Assembly: GCA_020465985.1 (NCBI GenBank)
Contig: JAANYP010004774.1
Coordinates: 209,020-273,019, forward strand
Direction of reading: 5' to 3'
DNA: 64,000 nt
Origin: Centrapalus pauciflorus
Lineage: Eukaryota > Streptophyta > Magnoliopsida > Asterales > Asteraceae
This document shows, one piece after another, positions 34,306 to 46,700 of the stretch. Position 1 is the first letter of the stretch, and every line of letters begins with the position of its first letter. A program made the translations under genes and the position numbers. A model generated the notes under the pieces. The model had not been told where the DNA came from and did not search any database. It saw only the letters and a program-made list of their open reading frames with translations.

Positions 34306-35547
34306 GGGTAAATTACAAATTTCGTCCCTGTGGTTTATTAGAAATTATGGTTTGAATCATTTAACTTTAAAAATTACACTAAGAGTCCTTATGGTTGAAG
34401 TTTTGTTACGGATATGGTCTTTTGGCCATTTAAAATGACCAATTTGCCCTTACTTGTTTAATAATTATAATTAGTGTTGTTTTTATTGATATTTCTATTA
34501 TTATTAAAAAATAGACTAATCAAAAAAAATTATAAATACCAGTAAAATTAATTTAATATAAATACATAATTTAGATAATAAAATATTAATAAAGACAAAT
34601 TCATAATAATTATTGTTAATTAAAAACTAAAAAACAACGTTTTGAGTTTATATTTTTTTGCTAAAAAAAGTAAAACTAGATACAAATAAAAAAAATTAAT
34701 GTAAAAATAGTCAAAAAGTGTTAAAAACTTTTTTGACATTTTTAAAATTTTTACATAAACAACTTTTTAACACTTTCAATAAACATTTTGAAAAAAAAAA
34801 TGTTTAAAAACTTAATACATTTTTAAAAACTTTAATTGTTTTGAAAAGTTTAAAATTTTTAAAAGTTATTTTTTTGAATGTTTTTAGTTAAGTTATAGAA
34901 AACTATCAAAAAAAACTTCAAATTTATTTGTTGTTCGTCAAAATATTTGATTTTTTTGTTTTCTTATTCATGAAAACGTTTAATTTTTTCAACAAAAAAT
35001 TAATAAGGAAACCTAAATTAAAAGACTACTTGGTTTTTAGTTTGTAATTATCAAAATGATGAAATAACAATTTATATGTTTTTATAGATGTCTTAATCCT
35101 TATTAAAAGTCATTTAACGTAAAAAGAATAAAAATGAATACTTAATAATAATAATTTATTTTATGATTTACAAAGGATTTACATTTTATTTTATAAATCT
35201 CAACTCAACACGTTATTTTTTTAGTTTTTAATTAATAATTATTGTTATTCGCATGTCTTTAAAAATGTTTTATTATTTATTTTCATGTGTTCAATACTAA
35301 ATTAATTTTACTGATTTTTAAAATTATTTTGGATTATTTTATTATTTTATAGTAATACAAATAATAATAAAAACAAGATTAACACTAATTATTAAACTAA
35401 CAAGGGTAAAATGGTCATTTTAAATGGCCAAAAAACCATATCCGTAACAAAATTTCAACCACAATGACAGTCAGCGTAATTTTCAAATTTAAAAGACTCA
35501 ATCCATAATTTATAATAAACCATAGGGACGAAATTTGTAATTTACCC
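34306..35547. mobile_element. Non-autonomous Mutator-like element, 1.24 kb
   Basis: Terminal inverted repeats start GGGTAAATTACAAATTTCGT and continue to GTTACGGATATGGTCTTTTGG; the right end is their complement. TSD GAATATAAA (34297-34305) versus AAATATAAA (35548-35556) matches at eight of nine positions. It is the same family as 16023-17253, with a similar AT-rich, non-coding interior. Confidence 0.82.
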
Positions 35548-35734
35548 AAATATAAAATTGCCACCTCTACTCTCCTTCTACTTTGTAATCGATTTCAGTT
35601 TTAGTCATTCATATCAAAATTTTCAATTTTATGTTTAATTTTATCATCATCATCATAATATTTACCTTTTCCGTATTGAATTATTTAATGATTAAATTTT
35701 CTATATTTTAATATATTTCATTATATTAATTTAA

Positions 35735-36993
35735 GGGTAAATTACAAATTTGGTCCCTGTGGTTATAGGGAAATTACGGATAAGGTCATACTATAGAAGA
35801 AATTACAAATTCGATGTCTGTGGTTAACATTTTGTTATGGATTTGGTCCTTTGACCGGACATTTTTTTATAAATGACCATTCTACCCTTGAGATTATTAT
35901 TAATATTGGTAATAAACATTCTATTTTAATAAATTAAAAGAAAATCCAAAATGTTCTTTTGTTTAAAATAATTTATAAATATTTTAATCAAATAATTGGA
36001 AGAGTTTGTGTTGTAAAGAGGAGAGAGAAAACATAATTTCTACAAATAACTGGTCTATGGGTTTATCCTTCGGTGAGAGAACAGAGAGGGAGTGAGACAA
36101 AGTATCGAGACATGATGAAGGAGAATTTAGATTTTAGATCAGATGCTAGTGGCTTTTCCACTCTATGATTAGATCAAGAGCAAATCGAAGGGGCTTTAAG
36201 AATCTGAAATATAAATGTGTTTCGATCTTGAATGAGCGTTTCTGGTTTTGATTTTCGAAGGTACCCATTGAATGGGTTAGAGTGGTTTTGATAGAGGGCT
36301 TCTGTGTTGTCAATGGTGCTCCTCAGTTGCGTGTGAGTGTGAACGAGTCGGATCCCGTATTCTTGTAAATCGACCTATTAATCAGTTGATGGGGACGAGA
36401 GTTTTTGCTTCTTCGTCGGAGGGTAGATCAGAGATGAGGCGGAGTATGGCCAGAGGCGACATGGAGCCGGAGACGAGGCTGACTTGGAATCGAATGAGAG
36501 AGAGGTTTGTGAACGAGAGAATCGGTGACCTTCAATCTCCTTCATGCTTAGTTTCAGATATGAATAACCTTTCGATGATGATTTACTCTATCTATCATGT
36601 TGAGATCTGTTAGGTGAGGACACGACAATGATGAGAGAAGGATAGGTTATGGAGGAGAGAAGAAACAAATTGAAAAAGATGAAGATGATAGTGGTTGGTG
36701 GGTGGAAAAAGTCAAAAAAAGATTTGCTTTTAGTTTTATTAATTGATGGATAGGTTTTAATATTTTATTATTTCTAATTAATTGATAATTTTTTATTTAT
36801 GTTTTAAAAAAGTTAATAATATATTTTTATAAAATTTAAGGGTAGAATGGTCATTTATAAAAAAAATGACTGGTCAAAGGACCAAATCCATAACAAAATG
36901 TTAACAACAGACATCGAATTTGTAATTTATTCTATAGAAGGACCTTATCCGTAATTTTCCTATAACCACAGGGACCAAATTTGTAATTTACCC
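35735..36993. mobile_element. Mutator-like element with possible captured sequence
   Basis: It shares the outer end GGGTAAATTACAAATTTGGT with the two elements above but has its own inner arm (GGATAAGGTC..., GTCCTTTGACCGGAC). The TSD TTAATTTAA is perfect (35726-35734 and 36994-37002). The interior at about 36010-36700 is much GC-richer than in the sister elements. It contains a short frame, listed separately, so it may be a Pack-MULE. Confidence 0.75.
36389..36613 (+). other. Open frame inside the Mutator-like element
   Basis: A 74-codon frame, MGTRVFASSSEGRSEMRRSM and onward, is rich in Arg, Glu and Met and lies inside the transposon interior. No domain is recognised. It may be a captured host exon or simply a GC-rich interior. 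There is no sign of a promoter. Confidence 0.25.
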
Positions 36994-37002
36994 TTAATTT
37001 AA

Positions 37003-37381
37003 ATTACAAACTTACTAATTTATTCTTTTAATACAATGGTTTTATATTTAAATTTTTACATTGCAATCATTTTATTTTGGTCCTTTCAATAAAAAAATTC
37101 CTTCGTTTTTTAGTTTAACTAGTTAATTAATAAATAAATAATGATTTAATTAGTTAATTATTATATAATAAATTAAATAGCTAAAAAAAATATTTGTATG
37201 AAATTTCCTTGCTTCCACCCTTCCACCACCGATCATCAACTCTATGCTTTCACCGACCACCGCCCCCACCCTCTCACCATCAATCTCACCACCGGGATGT
37301 CGACTCCACACTCTCACCAACCTACGCCAACACCGGCCTCCACCTCGAACCTACGCCAACTCAGGATCTAGTTTCTCGTAC
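37003..37381. other. No gene recognised
   Basis: AT-rich, then a C-rich stretch at 37200-37380 (CCACC repeats) that opens overlapping frames of low complexity. No gene is supported. Confidence 0.4.
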
Positions 37382-37389
37382 CACAAACG

Positions 37390-37827
37390 CAGGGCCGTGC
37401 CATGGATTTCATGGGCCCTGTGCAAAATCACAATGAGACCCTTTGATTTCAAAAATTTCAAAACATTTATACAAAATAGAAAATAGCCAAATACAACTTA
37501 TCTTTATTTCAACTCTCAACCGATAATTTTCCATTTCCAAGTAACAACGATCAACGGCTATGCAAAGAAAATGAAAAAACAAAAAAAAAAAAAAACATCA
37601 GAGTATATCACTGTTTTAATACCTACAACTCAATGTGATAATTATAATAGTCGCTTCCTCTCCCAATAAAGTGCCGCTGGGCAATTGCAATTCTAAGGAC
37701 AAAGACAAAAGAGAATTTGAGCTTTTAAAATCTAAACTAAATAAATCCATCAGATTTTTTTTGAGGCCCTAAAAGAATGGGGGCCCTGTGCGAAAGCCCA
37801 CATTGAACATGCCAAGGGCCGGGCCTG
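37390..37827. mobile_element. hAT-type element, 438 bp
   Basis: It starts CAGGGCCGTGCCATGG and ends CCAAGGGCCGGGCCTG. The 8-bp TSD CACAAACG is perfect (37382-37389 and 37828-37835). The internal GGCCCTGTGC motifs near both ends match the other hAT elements of this window. It is non-coding. Confidence 0.82.
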
Positions 37828-37835
37828 CACAAACG

Positions 37836-38225
37836 CCATCAATGATGATTGTCGTGCCAAGCTGTTTGTCGAATGATGTCGATCAAGGCCGGTTTGATAT
37901 GTATGTTTGCAATGAGTTTTCTCTTTAAATTAAGATCTTCAATGGCTTCGTTGAATATATATTCATGTTTTTTTTTCAATAACACCACTTCATTTCCATT
38001 ATCTTTTTTCGTCTTTAAACCTAAATATCTTGTTCCATTGTTAAAATGCTAGATCTGATCGAGGTGCTTGTAGTTGTGTGAGATTTTAATTAGAGTTCCA
38101 AATTGAATGTTTGTGTGCGCGCGCATGTGATTTTGAATTCCATATCAAGGGTTTTTAAAATTCTCAAATCAATCGGATTGTGTCTGATTTATTGAGTTTG
38201 TTGGTGGTGTTTTCTTAATCAAAGG
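37836..38225. other. No gene recognised
   Basis: A 67-codon frame at 37849-38052 has no recognisable domain. The remainder is AT-rich. Confidence 0.35.
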
Positions 38226-38233
38226 GTTTGTAC

Positions 38234-38430
38234 AAAGGGTCGCAATTTGAGCCAAATGGATCAAACTGCTGACGACCAAAAGTCATAAATTTTATATAAT
38301 TTTGAAATTTTTTTTAAAGAACAATTTTTTTAATAGATTTTCATTTTTTAAAAAAATTATGTTCAATCTTAGTTTTTTTCAATTTGTCCATTTAACTCTT
38401 CGGCCCGTTGGGTCAAGATTGCCACCCCTA
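38234..38430. mobile_element. hAT-type MITE, 197 bp
   Basis: Ends AAAGGGTCGCAATTTGA and GATTGCCACCCCTA are imperfect inverted repeats. The 8-bp TSD GTTTGTAC is perfect (38226-38233 and 38431-38438). Confidence 0.7.
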
Positions 38431-38639
38431 GTTTGTACAAATGTTATGAGATCTGTTCATCGTCTTTTATTCATGTTCTAAGATCTATCCATCATCGATC
38501 TGATACATGTTTTGGGAATATGAATTGTGTATGTTAAATAATGTATAGTGTAGGGGTCTCCTTTGTAAATATGTAATCTATTTATATGAGATGAATGCAA
38601 TACACCCATCACGGGTTTCCACATACAATAACATGGTAT

Positions 38640-39200
38640 CAAGCCTAACCCTATTTTTCTAAAAACATTGTTTTTTTCTGGTCCTGTCGCCTCCGGCCGC
38701 CGCCTTGCCGCCGCCGGTCTTGCTTCCGCCGCCAACAGCCGTTCGTCGCCAACCACCCTCAGCCGCCTGTGACTCTGCTGCGGTCTCCTTCTCGCGGCCG
38801 TTCTCCTGCGCTGCAACCCTAGGCGTAACCCTAGGCGCCGCTGTGACCCTCTTGCGCCGCAACCCTAGGAGCCGCCGGCCTCTCTCTCTGCGCTGAAACC
38901 CTAGGCGCCGCCGGCCTCTCTCTCTGCGCTGAATCCCTAGCCGTGGTCTTCCTGCTGCTGCGCCGTCCCTCTACCTGCTGCCGACAGCAGCTACCGCCGG
39001 CTGTCCTATCTCCGTTGCTGCTTCCATTGCTGCCCACCGCTGCTACAGTGTCTGCTGCCGCTGCCCTGCTCCAGCCTTGCCGCCGACCAGTTCATCTACC
39101 GGCTGCCTCTCCCTTAAAATTCCGGCTGCCTCTCCCTTAAATCCATAGTGAGCACGTTCCTGTTTATTTTTCACGATTATTTTTTATTCTTCGTCTTTTG
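38640..39200 (+). other. GC-rich leader of the copia element
   Basis: The stretch between the primer-binding site and gag is CCG-rich and contains repeated AACCCTAGGCGCCGC and GGCCTCTCTCTCTGCGCTGA units (38820-38940). Open frames on both strands here are low-complexity shadows. Confidence 0.6.
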
Positions 39201-39818
39201 CATTATAATTAGTAATGACAGGAAATCCCTCACTTACACCTAATCCTACAGCATCCCAACTTGTTTTTGCGATTGGTAATGTTTACCCACAATTTAGTTT
39301 CAAATTAACCACCGATGGATCTCGTTATAAACTGTGGCATAGAATATTTACTGATGTCTGTAAAGGTGCGAAAGTCATGGGTCACATAAATGGAAAATCA
39401 AAACCCACTAGTACTGATGATGAGGATTGGAAAGCCATAGATTCTAGTATTAAGTCCTGGTTTTATTCCACCTGTGAACCTAATTTACTCAATATTATCA
39501 CCAAAGACAATTGCACTGCACATGACCTTTGGGAGGCTCTGGATGCTCATTTTTTGAACAATAAATTATCTCGCAGCCTTCAGCTTCAAACTCTTTTTCG
39601 CAACACTAAAAAGGGTGATCTTTCCATTACTGATTATTGTCACACCTTAAAAGATATCGCTGATTCTCTAGCTGATGTTGATACTAAAATTACTGATCAG
39701 GATCTTGTTTTGCAAATTCTCCAGAATTTACCCTCTTCCTACCAAAGTTTAATTGATGTTATCACTCATACTAAGGACGTGTTTGTTTTTTTTTTTTGCA
39801 GCTCTTCGAAGCTCTTCC

Positions 39819-39836
39819 GTCTGCGATATCGCAGAC
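39819..39836. repeat. 18-bp perfect palindrome near the Harbinger left end
   Basis: GTCTGCGATATCGCAGAC reads the same on both strands. CGCAGAC/GTCTGCG recurs near the right end (about 43990-44105, several copies). It could be the transposase or Myb-protein binding site, which is inference. Confidence 0.85.
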
Positions 39837-39854
39837 GCGGGAAGAGGTTCAAGT

Positions 39855-41265
39855 AAGAAGCTTGTTTGTTTTTTCTATTTAAGAAACGTCTGCCCGCGTC
39901 TTCCTATGTCTGCGAGATTTTTAACAACATCTGCAACTTTCTTTTTAGGGTTTCTTTCACAACCAAAATATCATATCCATTCTCACCTCCATAGCTCCCG
40001 CCGCCGCTGCTTCTTTGGAGCTCCCACCGCCGCTGCTGCTGGAGCTCAACCGCGCTGCCACTTAACCAAATCCATCCATCCCTCTTTCGGTCCTAGGTTC
40101 GTCTTTTCTTCTCTCTCCCTCGCTGTCGGTGCTCTGTTCGTCGTCGTCTTTTCTGCTCTGGAGCTCAACCGCCGTCGTCGGTGCTCTGTTCGCCGCACTC
40201 CACCGTATTGAGGTTCGTCTTTTATCTTTCTTGTGTTAAAAAAACCCATGTATAAAAATGCATATGTTTATTGTATTGAGTTGTGGTGATGTATTTCTTG
40301 CCAGAACTTCTAAAAATGAAACCAAGATAGCTCAAGAAATGACATGCTTAAAGATGTTTAATTCGATTGTTCCTGCAAATAAATTTTGATTCAACTTACT
40401 GCACAACCCTAGTAAAGCTATCATTGTTTGAAATGGGTACAACATCTTATGCATGTGATACAACTATCATAGGAAAAGAGGTTATGCTTTAACTTTTTTG
40501 CAGCCTTTCTATTGACCCAAAGACCATTTTCAACTACAAAAAGTGCTTTTTCACTGCTACCTTTGAAAATTTGTTGATCCCTTTTTCAACATTTTCAATT
40601 ATAATGTCTAAAATAAATTTGTTGATCAAATTAGATAAAACCAAATAAAACATAGTATAATCAAAGGTATTATTGTGTTCCTGAGCTATGTTTTATTAGA
40701 TATAATGAAGGAAAAGAAAAAGTGAATTAACATTGGATAATTTTTTCTAATCAGATTCTGAATTTGACATAACTTTTGAGTCAACTATATGCAGGTTTAG
40801 TTGTCTTCCTTTCACCTTTCAACTTCTTCACAATCATCCATTTTCGTTGATTGGATGACCCACACAAATTGCAATTTCATAGGCTTATATTTTGATTTCT
40901 GAAACACATAAATCAGTGACTTTTTTGCCTTTGTGTAATTGAGTTCTATCCTTACATGTTTTGATTCCTAAAGCTATTTGTTTTTTAAAAGAAAAAGTTA
41001 AATTGTTTGAAATATTGTGATGTATACGGTTGGACCATGGGTGGATGCACCATATATGTGTGGGTCAAACGACCCCGATGAATTTTTTTACGTATTATAT
41101 ATACAATCGAAATATTTTTGACCTCGATATTCTTGTCATCTTTAGAACAAAAACTTATAAAATTAGGGTACATGTTTCCTCCTTCACTTATGCTTTATTT
41201 GATAAATTATAATGTCTAAAATCTTAATTATAATCGTATATGTCATTTGTTTTTTTATTATAGTT
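39855..41265. other. Harbinger 5' region
   Basis: This is leader and probable intron sequence before the Myb-like gene. Around 39990-40210 a GC-rich, CCGCCG-containing stretch resembles a 5' UTR, with a possible donor near 40213. No coding frame of note was found. Confidence 0.4.
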
Positions 41266-41269
41266 TCAA

Positions 41270-42248
41270 ATGGGATTTATTAGTTGGTCAAACGAGGCAA
41301 TCCAATGCTTATTGGAAACATGTCTTGAAGAAGTTACAAAAGTGGGTAGAAATGGAGGTAGTTTATATAAGGAATCATGGAATAGGTTAGGCATGCAGCT
41401 TAAAGAAAAGTTTGGTATGGATTTAGAACAAAAACAAATGAAAAATGCTTATGATAATCTCAAAGCAAAGTATGTAGGATGGGGGGTTTTGAAAGATAAA
41501 ACAGGAAACATCTATAATCCGACTACAAATTCATCCACTTTATCGGCTCAAGAATGGGAAGACTTTAGGAAGGTGAGTTTATCTATGATTATTTGATCTG
41601 TTGTTTGCATTCATACCGATAGCAATATAAAGGAAATACTTATGTTGTTCAGGGGCATCCAAAAGCAGCTTCACTGAAAACACATCCATTACCATATCCC
41701 GACTTGTGTGTAGCGTTGTTTGAAGGAAGTGCTGCAAGTGGTGAAGGCCAATGGATTTCTAGCCAAAAACCATCTGGGGGTGCATCATCTTCTCATCATC
41801 GTATCCCAACGCCTCCGATCGATGATGACCCATTTCTTGGTTTGGATGATGATATTCCAAATTCTGCTAATGATGTTCGGAATGCTACTAACGACATTCC
41901 GAATGCTTCTAATGAGGATGTGTGTATCAACGAAGGTGAACCAAGTGCTCCAAATGTTGATAGACGTAGGCCTAAAAAAAGGCTAAACCTTCTGTTACTC
42001 TTGATGACTTGGCCCTCGATATGCAAAACGCACTTAAGCAGATGGTGTCTGGGCCGACAATGGATGATTGCTACGAAAAATTGAAATTAGTCGGGTTGAC
42101 ACCAATAGATCCTTTATTCTTAGCGGCATTCAACATATTTGGCCAGTCTCGAGGGATGAGAGAATCATGGATGACTTTACCACCGGACCCTGAGGTATTA
42201 AAAGGATGGCTAACCATGACGGCGACGACATTAGGCATATTTAAATAG
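41270..42248 (+). pseudogene. Harbinger Myb/SANT-like accessory protein, frameshifted
   Basis: Exon 1 (41270-41572) and exon 2 (41653-42248) join in phase 0. Residues 1-101 form a Myb/SANT-like trihelix DNA-binding domain (MGFISWSNEAIQCLLETCLE, GSLYKESWNRLGMQLKEKF, KNAYDNLKAKY). This is the plant PIF/Harbinger ORF1 type, which recruits the transposase to element ends. The middle is Asp/Asn/Pro-rich. At an A7 run (41974-41980) one base is missing relative to the downstream frame: the upstream frame runs on to a stop at 42084, while the conserved C-terminal part (LDMQNALKQMVSG, IFGQSRGMRESW) continues in the other frame to 42248. The shift could be real or a homopolymer error. Confidence 0.8.
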
Positions 42249-42418
42249 GGTGTTTCTTTGGACAATTATGTTTTTGTTATATGGTTGTGTTCGAACAATT
42301 TAGATGTTTGTCTTTAATTTAATAGTTTGATGGTTATGTATTTGAACAGTTATGAAGATTGTATTAAGTTTGATGGTTTTGTTTATGACAAACTTCATCT
42401 ATTTCGGACAGGTTAATC

Positions 42419-43768
42419 ATGAATGATGATGAAAAACTTGTGCTTCTTATTTGTATGTATCTATATCTTCGTTACTTTTGGCCGAGACACAAAAGAAAAA
42501 GGAAAAGGGATAATATTTCGATAATGTCGGGCCATCATTTTACCCAAGAATTATTGAATGGGAATAACCTTCAGTGTGTCGAATTGCTACGTATGTCACG
42601 CGATTCATTTATTCGACTTTGCTCACATTTTAAAGCAAAAGGTTGGTTAAAGGATAGCAAACATGTATCGGTTGAACAAAAACTAGCTATGTTTTTGATG
42701 ATGGTTGGCCACAATCAAAGGTTTGCAGTGGTAAAGCGTAGATTCCAACACTCAAAGCAAACAATTCACAAGTTTTTTTATGAAGTATTAGCAAGAATGA
42801 TGGATTTCGCTAGAGAAATTATAGTGCCAACAACTTTTAATCCGAATCCAAATATTCCAGGACATAACAAGAGATTACGACGAGTTTTTAAGGTACAAAT
42901 CTTTACAATTAGGTTGTATTAATTTAGATTTGTAAATATTATTTATCACTTTATATAAATACATTAAAGATTTGTATTCGTTATTTATAAATATTATACA
43001 GGGAGCAGTTGGAGCACTCGATGGAACATTGATACATGCTATCGTCCCCATTCACAAACAACATTTGTATAGAGGGAGAGGAAAAGGCGACTGTTATCAA
43101 AACGTTTTGGCAATATGTGACTTCAACATGATATTTACGTACCTTGTTGCCGGATGGGAAGGGATAGCACATGATGCAAGAATATTGTCTGAAGCTTTAA
43201 CAAATGAAAATGCACCATTCCCACTTCCTCCTGAAGGTATGGTCATGATTTTATTTTTCTATTAATAATATAGTTCTAACATTTATTTTTTTTTAATATC
43301 TTTACAGGTAAATATTATCTTTGTGACGCTGCTTATGGGCACACTCGGGGTTTTATGGCACCATATCGCAATGTGAGATATTGGTTAGGAGATTTTCGTC
43401 GTAGACAAGCAATGAACAGTAAAGAGAAGTTCAATCATTCACATGCAAAGCTTCGGAACGTGATTGAACGTGCTTTCGGTGTTTTAAAGGCACGATTTCC
43501 TATTTTAAAACGAATGGCTCCATTTCCATTGGTTACGCAGCGAAATATCACAGTTGCGTGTTTTGCACTTCATAATTTCATACGAAAGGAAGGTTTAAGC
43601 GATGAGCTATTTACCCAATATGATGAGACTAATGCTCAAGTTGAAAATGATAATGATGTTATTCAACCACTTGGAGTCGTTCAACCACTTGAAAATTTAT
43701 CTGATACACAATTCATGACACAATTGCGAGATCAGATAGCAGCACAGTTGATGACAAATATACGATGA
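42419..43768 (+). CDS. PIF/Harbinger DDE transposase (HARBI1-like)
   Basis: Three exons (42419-42892, 43002-43236, 43308-43768) join with GT-AG introns to encode 389 residues without interruption. The N-terminus has the HTH-like region (CVELLRMSRDSFIRLC, VEQKLAMFLMMVGHNQRF). The DDE_Tnp_4 catalytic residues are visible: Asp in GAVGALDGTLIHA, Asp in YYLCDAAYGHTRGF and Glu in RNVIERAFGVLKARFPIL. The C-terminus ends NITVACFALHNFIR and an acidic tail. It cuts and pastes Harbinger elements at TWA targets together with the Myb-like partner. The frame and catalytic triad look complete. The start at 42419 is the first Met of the open frame; the exact start is inferred. Confidence 0.9.
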
Positions 43769-46700
43769 ATATTAGCTAGTGTTTGGTATTTTTGGTTATG
43801 GACATTTTGTATAAAAGGAACATTGAAATATGAATATTTTGTATAGAATGAATGACCTTTGACGTATGAATATTTTGTATAAATCAATTAAACTTTGAAA
43901 TTATATATTTTGTCTTTTAGTTCAGTTTATTTTATATATAAATTCAACTATGTAAGTTTTTTGATGAAAAAAAAATTAAAATTAAACTCTCGCAGACATT
44001 TTTTAAGATTTTAAAAAACAAACAGTCTTCTCTTCGCAGACCGCAGACTGTTAGGCCACCTCTTCTAATTGCAGACTTTCGCAGCTAAGCTCGCAGACCG
44101 CAGACATTAACCTCTTAAAAAACAAACAGCACCTAAACCTTTTCCCTCCTTTCTTGAAGCCAAGAACGTGTTACTTTTACATGAGTCACGAGAAGACCAA
44201 CCTGAGCCTACCCTTGAACCCCAACCTTCCCTTACCTCTGCACTTTATTCCTCGTCTGCTACTAATCATAATGGGAAAGGGAAACATAAAAATAATCGGG
44301 GAAACAAAAACATGGGTCGGGTTGCATCTAAGGGTAACACGGGAGGGGGGTCTTTTAATGGTCCTGCTTCTTTTACAGGTAATTCTCGAGACGCAGGTCA
44401 GTCAAGTGCTCCACCGGCTTTCAACGCTCAGCTCCTTGAACTTCTTCAAAATGCCTTGCATCAACAATCTCAGGCGTCTCAACATGGAGGCAACTATCGT
44501 CAGCAACTCCCAAATCATACAGGGACACACCCTCCAGCTGCTCTATACGCCGCGCCTCCTCAAGTCTCTCCCGCTCCGGCTGCTCCGCCTCAATTCACTG
44601 ATCTAGCATCCCTCTTCAGCTCGATGTCCATTCAGCAACCACAACAGAATCCGGATAACAACTACTACATGGATACTGGTGCAAGCTCCCACATGTCCTT
44701 CAACCGAGGTAACCTTCTATCTCTTAAACCTTGTGGCAAGTCAAAAGTAATCATGGTTGGTAATGGTGCTCTACTTCCGGTTTCTTGTACTGGTGATACA
44801 TTTCTTCCCTTATCACAAAACACTTTGGCACTGAAAAATGTACTTGTTTCTGATCATATGGTTAAGAATCTTATTTCTGTGCGCAAATTCACTCTTGATA
44901 ACTGGGTTTCTGTTGAATTTGATCCTTTTGGTTTCTCCATAAAGGATCTTAATACAGGACGCCTTCTTCACCGTTCTGATAGTACTGGTGATCTCTATCC
45001 TGTCCTTCAGCCTTCTCCGTCATCTGAGTCACCCGCCACTGCCATGGTCTCTTTGTCGCCTCATCTGTGGCATCGCCGTCTTGGACATCCGGGCAGTTCT
45101 ACTTTTAATTTTTTACGTTCTCGTAAATTTATTTCTTGTTCCAATGCAATGTTACCTACATGTCACGCTTGTCAATTAGGATAACATTGTCGTTTGTCTT
45201 TTTCCAAGTCTACAACTAAGACTTCAAGGATTTTTGAATTGATTCATTCGAATTTATGGACATCCCCTGTATCCAGTTTGAGTGGTTTTAAATACTATAT
45301 ACTTTTTTTGGATGATTATTCTCACTTTTTATGGGTGTTCCCTCTGCGTGCCAAATCTGATGTATTTCATGTGTTCACCATTTTTCGTGCTTATGTTACA
45401 AACCAGTTTAAAACCACCATACAATCATTTCAGTGTGATAATGGACGAGAATTTAATAATAATAATTTGCTTGAACTTTTTTCAAAAACATGGAATTAAA
45501 GTTCGATTCTCTTGTCCTTACACATCGCAACAAAATGGTAAAGCTGAACGTGCCATTAACACAATTAACAATGTGGTCCGTACTCTTCTGTTTCAAGCAT
45601 CTCTTCCCCCTAAATTCTGGGTTGAAGCTCTCCACATGTCTGTTCATCTTCTGAATATTCTTCCTACCACCACTTTAGACTCTAAGACACCCTGTGAGAT
45701 ACTATACGGTACTTTTCCGATATTCACTCACTTACGTGTTTTTGGATGCCTCTGTTATCCCAATCTCTCCTCTACAGCCCCAAACAAGCTCTCTCCTCGA
45801 TCCACAGCTTGTGTTTACCTGGGTCCCTCCTCGTGCCATCGGGGTCATCGTTGTTATGATCTAGTAACTCATCGCATACTCATATCCCGTCATGTAGTTT
45901 TCGATGAAGATCACTTCCCGTATGCCTCATTTAACGTCCCTCCCTCTCTATCTGATTATGATGCTTTCATTGATGATGTCACCACACCCACTCTAATGAC
46001 AGATGATTCTACTGCATCTACATCTGCTACTCCTTCTGGTTCTACTTCTCGTACGCCTCCCAATGGAGATTTGACCATCTCCACCGGTGACTCTCTTACA
46101 GACAATGCTCAAACAAATTCGTCTGCTGAGCCTCACCCTCATCCTGACTCTTCTGTGGACACAGCTCCAGTAGTTTCCACTTCATCTCCAACACCAGCTC
46201 CTACTTCCACGCATCCCATGACTACTCGATCACGTACTGGGAACCTTAAACCTCGACAAATTTTAAATCTCTCTGTCGTTGATTCTCTCTCTCCAATTCC
46301 CAAATCAACTGCACAGGCGATTCGTGATCCCAATTGGAAGGCAGCCATGGACACTGAAATGTCCGCCCTTCTCTCCAATGACACGTGGGATCTTGTCCCC
46401 CCTCCATCAAAAGTCAACATTGTTGGCTGCCGTTGGTTATATCGCCATAAATTCGACAGTCAGGGTCGCCTTGAGCGTTACAAGGGTCGTCTCGTGGCTC
46501 AAGGTTTTTCTCAAATGCCTGGTTTTGACTATGACGAAACTTTCAGTCCGGTTGTTAAACCAGTTACTGTCAGAATGGTCCTAAGCATTGCTCTCTCCCT
46601 AAACTGGCCGATTCATCAGCTTGATGTTAAAAATGCTTTTCTCAATGGCGAATTATCGGAGGAGGTCTATATGAAACAACCTCCTGGCTATGTTCATTCC

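Larger units (their letters stand above)
39775..44133 (+). mobile_element. PIF/Harbinger DNA transposon nested in copia gag
   Basis: The TSD TAA (39772-39774 and 44134-44136) is the PIF/Harbinger type. Termini are GGACGTGTTTGTTTTTT and, reverse complemented from the right, GGTGCTGTTTGTTTTTT. It carries the two expected genes on one strand: a Myb/SANT-like protein and a DDE transposase. Subterminal regions are rich in CGCAGAC motifs and contain an 18-bp perfect palindrome. Removing the element and one TAA restores an uninterrupted gag frame. Confidence 0.93.

Noticed and set aside
38478..39140. Ala/Arg/Pro-rich frames on both strands
   Set aside because: GC-rich, CCG-repetitive leader of the copia element; no domain, and several frames are open together.
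44154..44606. 150-codon frame in the copia region
   Set aside because: Out-of-frame shadow of the gag C-terminus; the +2 frame carries the protease motif and continues into integrase.
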